Shown: piece after piece, positions 8,213-17,998 of the stretch
Layout of the letters: every line of letters starts with the position of its first letter
Numbering within the stretch: the stretch's first letter is position 1
Translations under genes and position numbers: made by a program
Assembly (NCBI GenBank): GCA_017464685.1
Contig: JAFTYO010000008.1
Coordinates: 1-53,819 of the forward strand
Direction of reading: 5' to 3'
From: Alphaproteobacteria bacterium
GTDB lineage: Bacteria > Pseudomonadota > Alphaproteobacteria > RF32 > CAG-239
DNA length: 53,819 nucleotides
The notes under the pieces: model-generated
Told to the model about the DNA's origin: nothing
What the model saw: only the letters and a program-made list of their open reading frames with translations
Database searches by the model: none

Positions 8213-8935
8213 ATGGCAGAAAGATTGGCAAAATTTATGGCTCGGTCCGGTGTTTGTTCTCGTAGAGAAGCCGAAGAATATATCAAACAACAACGAGTAA
8301 CCGTTAACGGTATAATTGTTGATACACCGGCTTTTAATGTTGAAGGCACGGAAAAAATTTTGTTTGACGGGGAAAAATTGCCGCAAATTGATAAAACTCG
8401 TTTATGGTTATATTATAAACCGGTCGGATTGGTAACAACCCATAAAGATGAGCAAAATCGTGAAACGGTGTTTAATAATTTGCCATCATATATGCCAAGA
8501 GTGGTAAGTGTGGGACGACTTGATTTGAACTCCGAAGGTTTGTTACTTCTTACCAACAATGGTGAACTGTCTCGTGAATTGGAACTGCCGAAAAATGCTT
8601 GGTGCCGTCGTTATCGGGTCAGAGTTCACGGAAGAATTGATACCGCAAAATTAGAAAGCTTGAAAAACGGAGTTAATATAGACGGTATCGAATATGGCAA
8701 AGTTAATGTTACCATTGACAGCCAAAACGGCACCAATGCATGGCTTACGGTCAGTTTGAATGAGGGTAAAAATCGAGAAGTAAGAAAATTGATGAAATAT
8801 GCCAGTCTTGATGTGGCAAGACTTATACGAGTTTCGTACGGCCCTTTCCAGTTAGGCTCGTTAAAAAAAGGCGAAGTTAAAGAAGTGGCGCAAAAAGTTT
8901 TGCAGGAACAACTCGGCTCAAGGTTTAAGTTATGA
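8213..8935 (+). CDS. rluB: 23S rRNA pseudouridine synthase, RluB/RsuA family
   Basis: Makes a pseudouridine in 23S rRNA (RluB type by overall sequence). An N-terminal S4 RNA-binding domain (residues 1 to about 60: RLAKFMARSGVCSRREAEEY) is followed by the catalytic domain with GRLDLNSEGLLLLTNNG near residues 101-117, whose Asp is the nucleophile. The 240-residue length is near the family minimum, without the long basic tail of many alphaproteobacterial versions. A GGAAG site precedes the ATG. It overlaps rsmD by four bases. Confidence 0.92.
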   Translation: MAERLAKFMARSGVCSRREAEEYIKQQRVTVNGIIVDTPAFNVEGTEKILFDGEKLPQIDKTRLWLYYKPVGLVTTHKDEQNRETVFNNLPSYMPRVVSVGRLDLNSEGLLLLTNNGELSRELELPKNAWCRRYRVRVHGRIDTAKLESLKNGVNIDGIEYGKVNVTIDSQNGTNAWLTVSLNEGKNREVRKLMKYASLDVARLIRVSYGPFQLGSLKKGEVKEVAQKVLQEQLGSRFKL

Positions 8936-9474
8936 AAATTGTAGCCGGAAAATATAAGGGCAAACAACTTTTTGTACCCAAAGGGCTTGATGTTCGGCCA
9001 ACTCTGGAACGAACAAGAGAGGCCCTATTCAGCATTTTATATTCTATGGGTATAAATTTTGCCGACATAGATGTTTTAGATGTGTTTGCCGGTACCGGAT
9101 CCTTTGGTTTTGAGGCTTTATCAAGAGGAGCAAAAACCGTTACTTTTATTGATATAGATACCAAACCGGTGCTCAAAAACGCAGCACTTTTTGAAAAAGA
9201 AAAAAACAAAATCGAAATTATTAAATCTGATATTGCCCATATAAAGTATCGGCATAAAAAATATAATCTGATTTTTATGGATGCACCATATGGTAAAGGT
9301 CTGACCGAACTTGCCGTTCAAAGCCTGATAAAAAAAGATTTAATTGCCGAAAATGCTCTTTGTCTGATTGAAACCCGAAAAGATGAAAACATCAGTTTTC
9401 CCGAATGTTTTGAGCTTTGTGACCAAAGAATTTATGCTCTCAATAAAATTGAGTTCTTCTGGTATAAAAAATAA
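8932..9474 (+). CDS. rsmD: 16S rRNA (guanine966-N2)-methyltransferase RsmD
   Basis: Methylates G966 of 16S rRNA using S-adenosylmethionine. The 180-residue protein has the SAM motif DVFAGTGSFGFEALSRGA near residue 49. The catalytic NPPY-type motif near residue 116 reads DAPYG where RsmD usually has DPPY, a conservative variant. The N-terminal IVAGKYKGKQL and RPTLERTREALFSIL blocks are diagnostic. Its partner rluB lies immediately upstream in the same operon, a common arrangement. Confidence 0.93.
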   Translation: MKIVAGKYKGKQLFVPKGLDVRPTLERTREALFSILYSMGINFADIDVLDVFAGTGSFGFEALSRGAKTVTFIDIDTKPVLKNAALFEKEKNKIEIIKSDIAHIKYRHKKYNLIFMDAPYGKGLTELAVQSLIKKDLIAENALCLIETRKDENISFPECFELCDQRIYALNKIEFFWYKK

Positions 9475-9503
9475 TGTCTTTTTGGCAATAATATGTTGAT
9501 ATT

Positions 9504-9533
9504 TTGAATAAAGTGTGCTACATTTTGTATAAA
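9504..9533 (+). promoter_or_regulatory. Probable promoter of the 9563-12848 operon
   Basis: TTGAAT, an 18-base spacer and TATAAA, about 30 bases before the ATG. A GGGGA ribosome site follows eight to ten bases before the start codon. Confidence 0.5.
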
Positions 9534-9562
9534 TTCTAATAATTAAAAATGGGGATTATACA

Positions 9563-11593
9563 ATGGCAAGCAATTTTTTAGAAACCGGAACAGTTAATCA
9601 TAATTTCAGGGAATACGGCTATGAACGAGTATTGGCTGAGCTAAATGCCGACATGGAAGAAAACAACAGAAAAATTGCTCATTTGCATCAGATGGCGCAA
9701 TCGGTATCCGATAAAGATACAAAATTAAGCTTAGATGCTGAGTATAAACAATGTCTTGAAATCAAGGATTACTTAAATGATGGTCTTGCTTTAATAAAAG
9801 ATTATCCCGAAGAATTTCCGGTTTTGTATTCAATGATTGCTCGTGAAGACATGAGTGAATCGGGTGTTAAGTTCGAGTTAAACGAAGTGTTGGCTCATAC
9901 TGATGAAATTGTTACCGAAGCGCAAGATGTAATGCCTAAAGGCAAACAACTTGAACTTACTTGTGAATTGCCTAATGCCGGAAAGTTCGGCATTGTGGTA
10001 ACTCCATATGACAAATCAGGTGAAAATGATGAACAGTTTAAGGCTCGCATAAACTTTGAAGAAGATACCATTGCAAAATTGAATGAAGCCAGATTAAAAG
10101 CCATTTTAGAGTTCTGTGAGAAAAAAGGAATATCTGTATATGATATGACATTTCCATATAAAGACGGCTTGGTTGATGTTGATGAAAAACTGTTTGAATT
10201 GACACAAAAGTTTTTACAAAACCGCAGAGAGGAAGATGCGCAAAATTCGGGACCGACACCTGAAGATGATACTCAAGAAAAGTTTGTAATGTTGGAAGCA
10301 GAAGTTAAGCCTTTGGAACATAGTGCCAATGATAACAAACCCAAAAAAGCAAAAAAAGAGGTTACTCTTGTCAATATGTACAATGAAATGACAGATTTTC
10401 TTGAAAATGATTTAAAGAAAACCAAAGGTTTAAGCTATTTTGTCAGAACAAAAAACATTGACGGCTTGCAAACGTATGTTTTCAGTTTGTATGATAAACC
10501 AAACCGAGATAATGAAAAATTAGACGGCAAAAAAGATAAAAATGGCGTTTATGTTCCGACATATTCATATCGTTTATATGTTGCACAAAACCCGAAAAAC
10601 GGTAAATTTTCTTTCGGATATGCAACTCCGGGAGGCAAAAAAATGGACGACACTATGGCCGGAGACTTTGTCGGAATTATGAAAAAAACAGGTGTTACGC
10701 ATCTTAATTTCCATAATGTATCAAGCACCAATAAGGGGGTTTGGATGATGGCTTGTGCCGAAAAAGGTATTGTACCGGTGGGTATTTCGCTTAACACGGC
10801 AAAGGCAAGAGCTATGGTTGAAGCCGCACGCAAAAAACTCTCCACGGAAGAATTTGTTACATTCAAATATCGTTTAGCTGAGCAAATGCTTGAAAATGCT
10901 AAAAAGAAATGCAAAGATAAGTCTGACCCGAGATTTGGTTTAAGTAAATCCGAGCACGATTTTATATCCGGATTAAAAACGGCTAAAAACTTTGATAATT
11001 TCCGCATTGCTTATGAAGACGGTTTATATGGCAGAGTTCTTGACCAGATTGACAAAGGCTCAAAGGATTCCGAAAAAGGTGCGGCAATTACCTTTGGTTC
11101 AATGAGAGCCCTAAAATCTGTCTTTGATATATACTTTGGTCACCACGATGAAACTTTCGGTCAAAGGTTAGCTGATATTAAAGAAACTTTACCTCAGGAA
11201 GAATATGAGAAGTTACTGGCGATATCACCTGATAAAAAAATGGTTGATTTAAGCACCGAAGATTTTACATTAATTTATGATACCATTTTAGACAGACATA
11301 TTCAAAATGCCGAAAAAGACATTTTACAAGCTTATGCTCGTGAATTAAAGCGCAAACCTCAACGTGCCGATGGTGTTGTTTTGGCCAGCGATTTGTTCCC
11401 GAGAGCAAAAGGTGCAGTCAATGAAATTAATATTACCTTATCTCGTAACGGTATAGACACCCTCACCTTACCGTTAGAGCACAAAGGTCTTGAATTTGCT
11501 CGTCCGGTTGAGCTAAATGCAAACGCAAATACGCAAACCAACACTAATCAGCTGCAACCGCTAGTCAATCAGGGCGCACAAAATGCAAGATAA
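9563..11593 (+). CDS. Large hypothetical protein, weakly LPD7-like
   Basis: 676 residues, no signal peptide, no membrane helix. I do not recognise the family with confidence. Residues 1-230 are mostly charged helices. A basic hinge near 255-265 (NKPKKAKKEVT) separates them from a central domain. Around residues 330-420 the text GGKKMDDTMAGDFV...GVTHLNF...NKGVWMMACAEKGIVPVG recalls the fold-level pattern of large polyvalent protein associated domain 7, where a helix carrying W..A...G is followed by a short strand. This is inference only. The tail (residues 650-676) is Asn/Gln-rich. It overlaps the next gene by 11 bases, so the two are translated as a unit. Confidence 0.75.
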   Translation: MASNFLETGTVNHNFREYGYERVLAELNADMEENNRKIAHLHQMAQSVSDKDTKLSLDAEYKQCLEIKDYLNDGLALIKDYPEEFPVLYSMIAREDMSESGVKFELNEVLAHTDEIVTEAQDVMPKGKQLELTCELPNAGKFGIVVTPYDKSGENDEQFKARINFEEDTIAKLNEARLKAILEFCEKKGISVYDMTFPYKDGLVDVDEKLFELTQKFLQNRREEDAQNSGPTPEDDTQEKFVMLEAEVKPLEHSANDNKPKKAKKEVTLVNMYNEMTDFLENDLKKTKGLSYFVRTKNIDGLQTYVFSLYDKPNRDNEKLDGKKDKNGVYVPTYSYRLYVAQNPKNGKFSFGYATPGGKKMDDTMAGDFVGIMKKTGVTHLNFHNVSSTNKGVWMMACAEKGIVPVGISLNTAKARAMVEAARKKLSTEEFVTFKYRLAEQMLENAKKKCKDKSDPRFGLSKSEHDFISGLKTAKNFDNFRIAYEDGLYGRVLDQIDKGSKDSEKGAAITFGSMRALKSVFDIYFGHHDETFGQRLADIKETLPQEEYEKLLAISPDKKMVDLSTEDFTLIYDTILDRHIQNAEKDILQAYARELKRKPQRADGVVLASDLFPRAKGAVNEINITLSRNGIDTLTLPLEHKGLEFARPVELNANANTQTNTNQLQPLVNQGAQNAR

Positions 11594-12848
11594 TGACTTT
11601 GAGCGAGCTCGGCAGTTTTACAAAATGTTTGAAAACGAGAGAACATTTAGCAATTTTTGTTTTAGCTTATCAAAAAAGCGCATACAAAATATGACTACTG
11701 ATGAATGGATTTCGTTTTTTTACGGGCTCAATCGTTTGGGAAAAAATTTGGGATACAAAACAACCGATGAAGTGGTTAAAAATCACAGAGAACCTCTGGA
11801 GTATATGTATTCCAATTTCAGGCTTAACAAAAACGAGGCCCGAAAAATAAAAACTTTAGCTTATCAGATGGCAGATGCTTTGGCAACTTCAAAAACCTTT
11901 GCTGACTTCTATTATGCCGCAGATATAGGGGCTGCCAAAATGGACGATAGTTCTTATCAACATACGGTAAAAACAATGCGAAAATTTTTGTATGATGAAA
12001 TTTTCGGTGACGGCATAAAACATAGTATATTAGCTCCTGATATAAAAATATCTTCAGATAAAAGAAATAATACTTCCGATTGGAGTAAAAGCGGACATTT
12101 TTTACAAGACGGATTATTTACCCGTGAAGTTGATGTACATCTTGAAAGCTCAGATTTTTGTAACACAGCCGCACACGAGTTGTATCATTCGTTGCAAAGG
12201 TTATCTGATTCAAAGAGGGCAAAGTTGTTAAAAAAACTCAGGTTTGAGGTTGATGTTCCTTTTGATACCAAAACCGGTGAGCTTTATAGTTTGAATCATG
12301 CATTTTATCTTAAAGGTTTAGCAGATTGTTCAAAAGGATATCAAAAACAACCGTTAGAATACGGTGCAAGGTTTTTTGCCACTTGTTTTGAAAGAAGATT
12401 GCGCCACAATTTGCGAGCCTCTCAAAACAACTGGGGCGCAGCATATATGAGCACGCAACTTTTGCGCCATTTAGACATTTTTGAAGGCAATTTACAGACA
12501 GATAAAGTAGGAGTTGTTTTATCTTATATTGAATTACAAGAAAAAGATTTATCTTTGTTGCAAGAATTTTCGCAAAAATATGTTAAAAATCAAAATAGAA
12601 CTACATTTTTTTGTGCCGGCAATGTGAGTGTATTGGCTATTGAGCCCACCAAGAATAATATAATCAATCTTAACAGGCTATATACCAATATGCAAAAAGC
12701 CAGAAGAAACAAAACACTCAAAACCGAATTTTTAAAACAATATTTTCCTATAACCTACCAAAAATATTATGCAACCGAGCAAGAAAAACTTGCACAAAAA
12801 TCGGTCTTAAGCAGGGTTATGATAAACCGGTTACATAAAGATATGTAA
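11583..12848 (+). CDS. Putative HExxH zinc metalloprotease of unknown family
   Basis: 421 residues without signal peptide or membrane segment. The motif HELYH is at residues 198-202 in the context NTAAHELYHSL. A candidate third zinc ligand is Glu259 in QPLEYGARFFATCF, the ExxA(x)2F-type spacing seen in gluzincin-like peptidases such as the DUF955 and related phage or toxin groups. The N-terminal 190 residues and the C-terminal 150 residues (ending VMINRLHKDM) match nothing I know. It overlaps the preceding large gene by 11 bases. Together they form an isolated two-gene operon between rsmD and pal. Confidence 0.75.
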   Translation: MQDNDFERARQFYKMFENERTFSNFCFSLSKKRIQNMTTDEWISFFYGLNRLGKNLGYKTTDEVVKNHREPLEYMYSNFRLNKNEARKIKTLAYQMADALATSKTFADFYYAADIGAAKMDDSSYQHTVKTMRKFLYDEIFGDGIKHSILAPDIKISSDKRNNTSDWSKSGHFLQDGLFTREVDVHLESSDFCNTAAHELYHSLQRLSDSKRAKLLKKLRFEVDVPFDTKTGELYSLNHAFYLKGLADCSKGYQKQPLEYGARFFATCFERRLRHNLRASQNNWGAAYMSTQLLRHLDIFEGNLQTDKVGVVLSYIELQEKDLSLLQEFSQKYVKNQNRTTFFCAGNVSVLAIEPTKNNIINLNRLYTNMQKARRNKTLKTEFLKQYFPITYQKYYATEQEKLAQKSVLSRVMINRLHKDM

Positions 12849-13004
12849 AAAACCTAACCTTTAGTAAATTTTTTTTAGATTTTTTGCGTTTTGTTATTGA
12901 AAAATTTACTTTTATTACTTAAGTTAAACTTGTATTAGTTGTATTGCAATTAAAATTGTTCCTTTAATTAGGACTGTTAATTTTAACCATATGGAGAAAA
13001 TAAG

Positions 13005-13478
13005 ATGAAAAAACTTTTAAGTTTGTTCTGCGCAATGGCTTTCTTAGCCGGCTGTTCATCAGTAAATGAAAACGGCGGTTTGTTCGGCGGTACAGATTGC
13101 GAATCAAGAGAAGTACGTGACTTTATGGCAAATGCCGAAGACAGAGTGTTCTTTGCTTATGACAGTTCTTCTTTGACTGACAATGCCGAAGAAGTTCTTG
13201 ACACACAAGTAAACTGGCTCAATATGAGAAAGCACAAAAATGTAAATGTTGTAGTTCAAGGTTACTGTGACGAAAGAGGTACTCGTGAATACAACTTGGC
13301 ATTAGGTGAACGCCGTGCCAACGCCGTTAAAAACTATCTTGTATCTCAAGGTGTAGCTGCTGACCGCATTTCCGTAATTTCTTACGGTAAAGAAAGACCT
13401 GCAGTGTTGGGTAACAACGAAGCAGCTTGGGCTCAAAATCGTCGTGCAGTTACAGTTATAAGAACAAGCAATATGTAA
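13005..13478 (+). CDS. pal: Peptidoglycan-associated lipoprotein Pal
   Basis: Outer-membrane lipoprotein that binds peptidoglycan and links the Tol-Pal complex to the cell wall. The signal peptide ends in the lipobox FLAGC, with Cys17 as the lipidation site. The OmpA-like domain includes VFFAYDSSSL, VVQGYCDERGTREYNLALG and NRRAVTVI. At 157 residues the length is normal. A GGAG ribosome site precedes the ATG. tolQRAB and cpoB, usually next door, are absent here. Instead an unrelated operon lies upstream and uvrD lies downstream on the other strand. Confidence 0.95.
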   Translation: MKKLLSLFCAMAFLAGCSSVNENGGLFGGTDCESREVRDFMANAEDRVFFAYDSSSLTDNAEEVLDTQVNWLNMRKHKNVNVVVQGYCDERGTREYNLALGERRANAVKNYLVSQGVAADRISVISYGKERPAVLGNNEAAWAQNRRAVTVIRTSNM

Positions 13479-13498
13479 TTGTTAGTTACGAAGCTTAT

Positions 13499-13532
13499 AA
13501 AATGCGTTCTTTGGTTAAAGAACGCATTTTTT
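13499..13532 (+). terminator. Rho-independent terminator of pal
   Basis: AAAATGCGTTCTTT pairs with AAAGAACGCATTTT around GGTT, followed by a T-run. It lies 20 bases after the pal stop. Confidence 0.85.
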
Positions 13533-13611
13533 GTTTTGTTGCATTCGGTTATCCGATGAAGAATATAAAGAGAATTATCAAAGTGTATTATGAGATATTT
13601 ATATCTCCAAG

Positions 13612-15870
13612 CTATATACGAACAAGATAATTTGCATAAATTTTTTTGTGGCCGGATTTATCAAACACTACTTCACATTTGTTACCAACAACTGCAACAA
13701 TGGTTCCGTATCCGAACATTTGATGATACACTCTTATGCCTTTTAATATGTGTGAGGTTGCCGAATATGAATCTTCAGTTTCATAAGAATATCGGTTATA
13801 ATTGTTTTGGGTACGGTTTTTGTTATAACTGCCATAATTTTGATATCCGCCGTAATATTGCCGATTGGCACTGTTGATTATATGCAAACAATTGGTTGGA
13901 ATTTCATTTATAAATCGTGAGGGAATGTTGTTTTGCATCTGTCCGTAAACTCGGCGACTCATAGTGGTTAAGATATAAAGTTTTTGCTTGGCTCGGGTGA
14001 TGGCAACATAAGCCAGTCTTCTTTCTTCTTCCAAAGCTTCGCTTCCGCCTTCGTCCAAACTTCGTTGATGCGGAAACAATCCGTCCTCCCAACCAGGAAG
14101 GAAAACAACATCAAACTCTAAGCCTTTGGCCGAATGAAGGGTTATGAGCATAACTTTGTTGTTGTCAATGGCATTGTCATTATCCATAACCAAGCTGACA
14201 TGCTCCAAGAAAACGGCTAAATTGGGATATTTTTCTTTATCGTTTAACACTCCCAAAAGTTCTTTTAAGTTTTCAATTCGGCCTGGGGCTTCGGCGGATT
14301 TATCGCTTTTGAGCATATCATAATAGCCCGAATCTTCCAAAATTTGCGCAGCCAAGTCATCAGGGGATACCATTTGTGAAATTTTGTTCCACTCATCAAA
14401 ATTATCCATCAATTCTTGCAAAGCATTTTTGGCTTTTCCGGTTATCAGATTTTGTGAAAGCATTTGCTTAATTGCCTGGTACATACTGATGTGGTTTGAT
14501 CTGGCATAATCTTGAAATTTTTCAATGCTTTTGGCACCAATCCCTCTGGCCGGTTTGTTGATTATGCGCTCTAAAGCCAAATCATCATCAGGCTGAACAG
14601 CAACTCTGAAATAAGCGAGTAAATCTCTTATTTCTTGGCGTTCATAAAACTTCGGACCGCCGATTACCTGATATGGGATTGCCTCGTTGATAAATCGTTC
14701 TTCAAATTCTCGAGTTTGAAAAGCAGTTCTTACCAGTACTGCCATATTTGAATATTGATAACCGTCTCTTTTTAAGGTTTCGATTTGGTTGGCAACATAT
14801 TGTGCTTCTTCCGAGCCGTTATATGCGTTGACAAGTTTTATTTTGTCATTGGCGCAATTTAAGGCCGGTGAATTATCCGCAACTTTTAAGGTTTTTCCCA
14901 AACGACCGTCGTTATGGCAAATTAAGTTTGAGGCGGCTTTTAAGATGTTGGCGGTTGAACGATAGTTGCGCTCCAAACGAATCACTTTGGCATCGGTAAA
15001 ATCTTTCTCAAAACGCAAAATGTTTTTAATTTCGGCACCTCGCCACGAATATATGGATTGATCATCATCTCCGACACAACACAAATTGCGATGTTTTTGC
15101 GATAACATTCTTAAAAATAAATATTGTATGACATTGGTATCTTGATATTCGTCAACCATTATGTACTTAAATTTTTCCTGATATTTTTCTAAGATATCCG
15201 CATGTTGTTGCAAAATTTGCAAGGTGTACAAAATGATATCGCCGAAATCAACACAATTAAGTTCAATCAGCCTTTTTTGATATTTTTCATAAACACCGGC
15301 AATTAAGGTGCATTTTTGTTCGGACTTTATGCTGTCATATGATAGGCCTTTATCCTTTAACCGCTGAATTTTTTCCATAAATGCCTGCGGCGGATATTTT
15401 TTTTCATCAATACTTTCATCTTCAATAATTTTTTTAATAATGCGTTTTTGGTCGTCCTCATTTAAGATGGTAAAATTGCTTTTTAAGTTTACCAGTTCGG
15501 CATAAGTACGCAAAATTTTGACACATACGCTGTGAAATGTACCAAGCCAAACCGAATCGGCCATAGGACCAATTATATCTTTTACCCTTGATTTCATTTC
15601 CGATGCAGCCCGATTGGTAAATGTAACCACTAAGCAGTTATGAGGCGTGGCTTTCATGGTAGATAAAATGTAAGCAAGTCTAGTGGTTAAAACTTTGGTT
15701 TTTCCGGTGCCGGCTCCGGATAATACAAGAAGTGGACCATCAGTGGTTTGAACTGCTGATTTTTGTTCGGGGTTTAGTTCGTCAAGCCAAGAATAATCAG
15801 GTCTTAAAGCGCTGATGTTATCAAAAGTTTGAGCGGTTTGTTCATCTTCAAAATCAAAAATGTTTGTCAT
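13612..15870 (-). CDS. uvrD: ATP-dependent DNA helicase UvrD/PcrA
   Basis: Superfamily 1 3'-5' helicase acting in nucleotide excision and mismatch repair. At 752 residues it has the usual length. Motif I is SGAGTGKTKVL, the Q motif lies before it (LNPEQKSAVQ), and motif II is VDEYQDTN. Motif III is GDDDQSIYSWRGA, motif V reads TLHSAKGLEFDVVFLPG and motif VI VAITRAKQKLYI. The C-terminus keeps the Tudor-like PcrA tail (VYHQMFGYGTIV...KIYANYLVRI). It is divergent from moxR and convergent with pal. Confidence 0.94.
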   Translation of the reverse strand: MTNIFDFEDEQTAQTFDNISALRPDYSWLDELNPEQKSAVQTTDGPLLVLSGAGTGKTKVLTTRLAYILSTMKATPHNCLVVTFTNRAASEMKSRVKDIIGPMADSVWLGTFHSVCVKILRTYAELVNLKSNFTILNEDDQKRIIKKIIEDESIDEKKYPPQAFMEKIQRLKDKGLSYDSIKSEQKCTLIAGVYEKYQKRLIELNCVDFGDIILYTLQILQQHADILEKYQEKFKYIMVDEYQDTNVIQYLFLRMLSQKHRNLCCVGDDDQSIYSWRGAEIKNILRFEKDFTDAKVIRLERNYRSTANILKAASNLICHNDGRLGKTLKVADNSPALNCANDKIKLVNAYNGSEEAQYVANQIETLKRDGYQYSNMAVLVRTAFQTREFEERFINEAIPYQVIGGPKFYERQEIRDLLAYFRVAVQPDDDLALERIINKPARGIGAKSIEKFQDYARSNHISMYQAIKQMLSQNLITGKAKNALQELMDNFDEWNKISQMVSPDDLAAQILEDSGYYDMLKSDKSAEAPGRIENLKELLGVLNDKEKYPNLAVFLEHVSLVMDNDNAIDNNKVMLITLHSAKGLEFDVVFLPGWEDGLFPHQRSLDEGGSEALEEERRLAYVAITRAKQKLYILTTMSRRVYGQMQNNIPSRFINEIPTNCLHIINSANRQYYGGYQNYGSYNKNRTQNNYNRYSYETEDSYSATSHILKGIRVYHQMFGYGTIVAVVGNKCEVVFDKSGHKKIYANYLVRI

Positions 15871-15975
15871 TTCAGGATACTTCTTGTTTTTTTCTTTGTA
15901 GCAATATATATAATAGTCTTATCAGAAATAAAAGAGTTTTTTAAAAACCGCATTGGATAATTAGAGGATAATATA

Positions 15976-16956
15976 ATGTCAGCATTAAGAGATAAAATAA
16001 TCAGGTTACAAAATCATTTACAAAGTCGTATTTTAGGTCAGGAAGATTTGGTAAGAAAACTTCTTATCACACTTTTAGCCTCGGGACACGCGTTGGTTGA
16101 AGGAGCTCCCGGTCTTGCAAAAACAAAAGCTATCAGGACACTTGCTACCAGTATCAATGCCGATTATAACCGAATCCAATTTACACCTGATTTGTTGCCT
16201 TCCGACATTACAGGAAGTGATGTATATGTATCATCAACGGGAAAGTTTGAATTTAGAAAAGGACCGGTGTTTGCTAATTTGGTTTTGGCCGATGAAATTA
16301 ATCGTGCGCCGGCAAAAGTGCAATCGGCATTGTTGGAAGCTATGGCCGAAAAACAAATCAGTGTGGGCGGTCAGGTTTATCGCTTGCCTGAATTATTTCT
16401 GGTTATGGCAACGCAAAACCCCATTGAACACGAGGGAACATATAACTTGCCGGAAGCTCAGCTTGACAGGTTTTTAATGTATATCAAAATTAATCAGCCT
16501 AATGCATATACCGAGCGCAAAATTTTGGAACTGGTAAGGGACGAAGATACTTCTTGTGCCGATGATAAAAAATGTGCGGATAAATCCGACTATAAACTTA
16601 CGGTTGATGATGTGTTGTCGGCAGGTAAAGAAGCCTTGAAAGTTTACACTTCCGAAGATGTCGTAAACTATTTAGTAGAGCTTATTATGGCAACCAGAGA
16701 TGCCGTAAAATATGACGAATCGTTGGACGGATATGTCAGGTTCGGAGCAAGCCCGAGAGCAACCATTGCTTTGGATAAATGCTCAAAAATCCACGCTTGG
16801 CTTGAAGGCAGAGATTTTGTAACTCCGGAGGATATCAATGCGGTTGTGCATGATGTTTTGCGCCATCGTATTATTTTAAGTTTTGAAGCTATGGCCGAAG
16901 GGGTTAACGCCGATGATGTAATAAGATCTTTGTTAAAAGCAGTACCATTGCCTTAA
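15976..16956 (+). CDS. MoxR-family AAA+ ATPase
   Basis: A chaperone-like AAA+ ATPase. Walker A is GAPGLAKT at about residues 39-46, Walker B is LADEINRAP near residue 104, followed by MAEKQISVGG, sensor 1 MATQNPIE and the arginine-finger region PEAQLDRFLM. The 326-residue length fits the MRP subfamily. It is 14 bases from the DUF58 gene, the classical partner. The usual VWA and transglutaminase genes of such operons are missing here. Confidence 0.92.
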   Translation: MSALRDKIIRLQNHLQSRILGQEDLVRKLLITLLASGHALVEGAPGLAKTKAIRTLATSINADYNRIQFTPDLLPSDITGSDVYVSSTGKFEFRKGPVFANLVLADEINRAPAKVQSALLEAMAEKQISVGGQVYRLPELFLVMATQNPIEHEGTYNLPEAQLDRFLMYIKINQPNAYTERKILELVRDEDTSCADDKKCADKSDYKLTVDDVLSAGKEALKVYTSEDVVNYLVELIMATRDAVKYDESLDGYVRFGASPRATIALDKCSKIHAWLEGRDFVTPEDINAVVHDVLRHRIILSFEAMAEGVNADDVIRSLLKAVPLP

Positions 16957-16970
16957 AGGAGTATTAATCG

Positions 16971-17912
16971 GTGGTTTTAAAAAAAATCGGCAATTTATGG
17001 AAAAAAAACAACAATCCGAATTTGAGCGGATTGGTACCTGATTTTGATGAATTAACTGAAATTAAAAAATATGTTCCGTATTTGAAAGATTTTAAGTTTA
17101 ACGGCGCATCGAATCGAGCAGGGGACTTCAAATCATCATTTAAAGGTCGAGGAATGGAGTTTGAGGAAGTTCGTTCTTATACATTCGGTGATGATGTCAG
17201 AGACATTGATTGGCGAGTTACGGCTCGGAAAAATCAGCCCTATACAAAATTGTATGCCGAAGAAAAAGACAGAGTGGTTTATGTGTGGCTCGATGTATCT
17301 GCCGACATGCGTTTTGGTACTAAAAAAGAATTAAAATCGGTTACGGCGGCAAAAGTTGCGGCTCTGTTGGGGTGGTTTGCTTTATCAAACAAAGACCGTT
17401 TCGGCTTAATGGTTTATGACGGAAATAAAACGCATGTTTTCGAACCGAAAAGAGATTATAATCATTTGCTTACTATCTTGAAAAAAATTGAAAAAATTGC
17501 CAAAGAAACATTATTTGTAAAAAACGAATCGCAAGAAAAACTGAAATCTTTACAATTGGCAATAAAACGAATCGGGAAAAAAGCGATAGTTTTTTTAATC
17601 GGTGGTTTTGATGTATCAGATGATGAAAAATTAAAACATGAAATATCAGCTCTTTGTTCGGTTAACGATGTTTGCTTAATTAACATTTATGATGCTTTAG
17701 AATACATTGCTCCTCCTAAAGGACAATATTTGGCAGAATACAAGCAAAAACAACAACTTATTACAAATTATGGTACGACTTATGAGCAAGAATATGAAAC
17801 ATATTTTATTCAAAAAAGAAAAAATGTTAAAGATTTTTGTGCAAAATTTAATTGCAGGTATCGAGAAATTAGGTCGGATTTGTCAATATTTGAGCAAATT
17901 AGACCGATTTAA
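16971..17912 (+). CDS. DUF58 domain protein
   Basis: 313 residues with GTG start preceded by AAGGAG. It carries the DUF58 hallmark RDIDWRVTARKNQPYTKLYAEEKDR at about residues 79-103 (given as motif position) and a degenerate von Willebrand A-like fold (WLDVSADMRFG, IVFLIGGFDVSDDE). No membrane helix is seen, unlike many DUF58 proteins. DUF58 proteins work with MoxR ATPases in poorly defined protein-assembly or regulatory roles. It follows moxR by 14 bases and is clearly in one operon with it. Confidence 0.9.
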   Translation: MVLKKIGNLWKKNNNPNLSGLVPDFDELTEIKKYVPYLKDFKFNGASNRAGDFKSSFKGRGMEFEEVRSYTFGDDVRDIDWRVTARKNQPYTKLYAEEKDRVVYVWLDVSADMRFGTKKELKSVTAAKVAALLGWFALSNKDRFGLMVYDGNKTHVFEPKRDYNHLLTILKKIEKIAKETLFVKNESQEKLKSLQLAIKRIGKKAIVFLIGGFDVSDDEKLKHEISALCSVNDVCLINIYDALEYIAPPKGQYLAEYKQKQQLITNYGTTYEQEYETYFIQKRKNVKDFCAKFNCRYREIRSDLSIFEQIRPI

Positions 17913-17925
17913 GACATTTCGAAAC

Positions 17926-17954
17926 TTGACATAAATAATTTTAGGTGATATGCT
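17926..17954 (+). promoter_or_regulatory. Strong sigma-70-type promoter for the TPR gene
   Basis: TTGACA at 17926-17931, a 17-base spacer and TATGCT at 17949-17954. It starts 14 bases after the DUF58 stop, so the TPR gene probably has its own promoter. Confidence 0.75.
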
Positions 17955-17998
17955 CGGCGCATTAATTATTTTGTAACTTAAACAAAGAAGAGAAAAAA

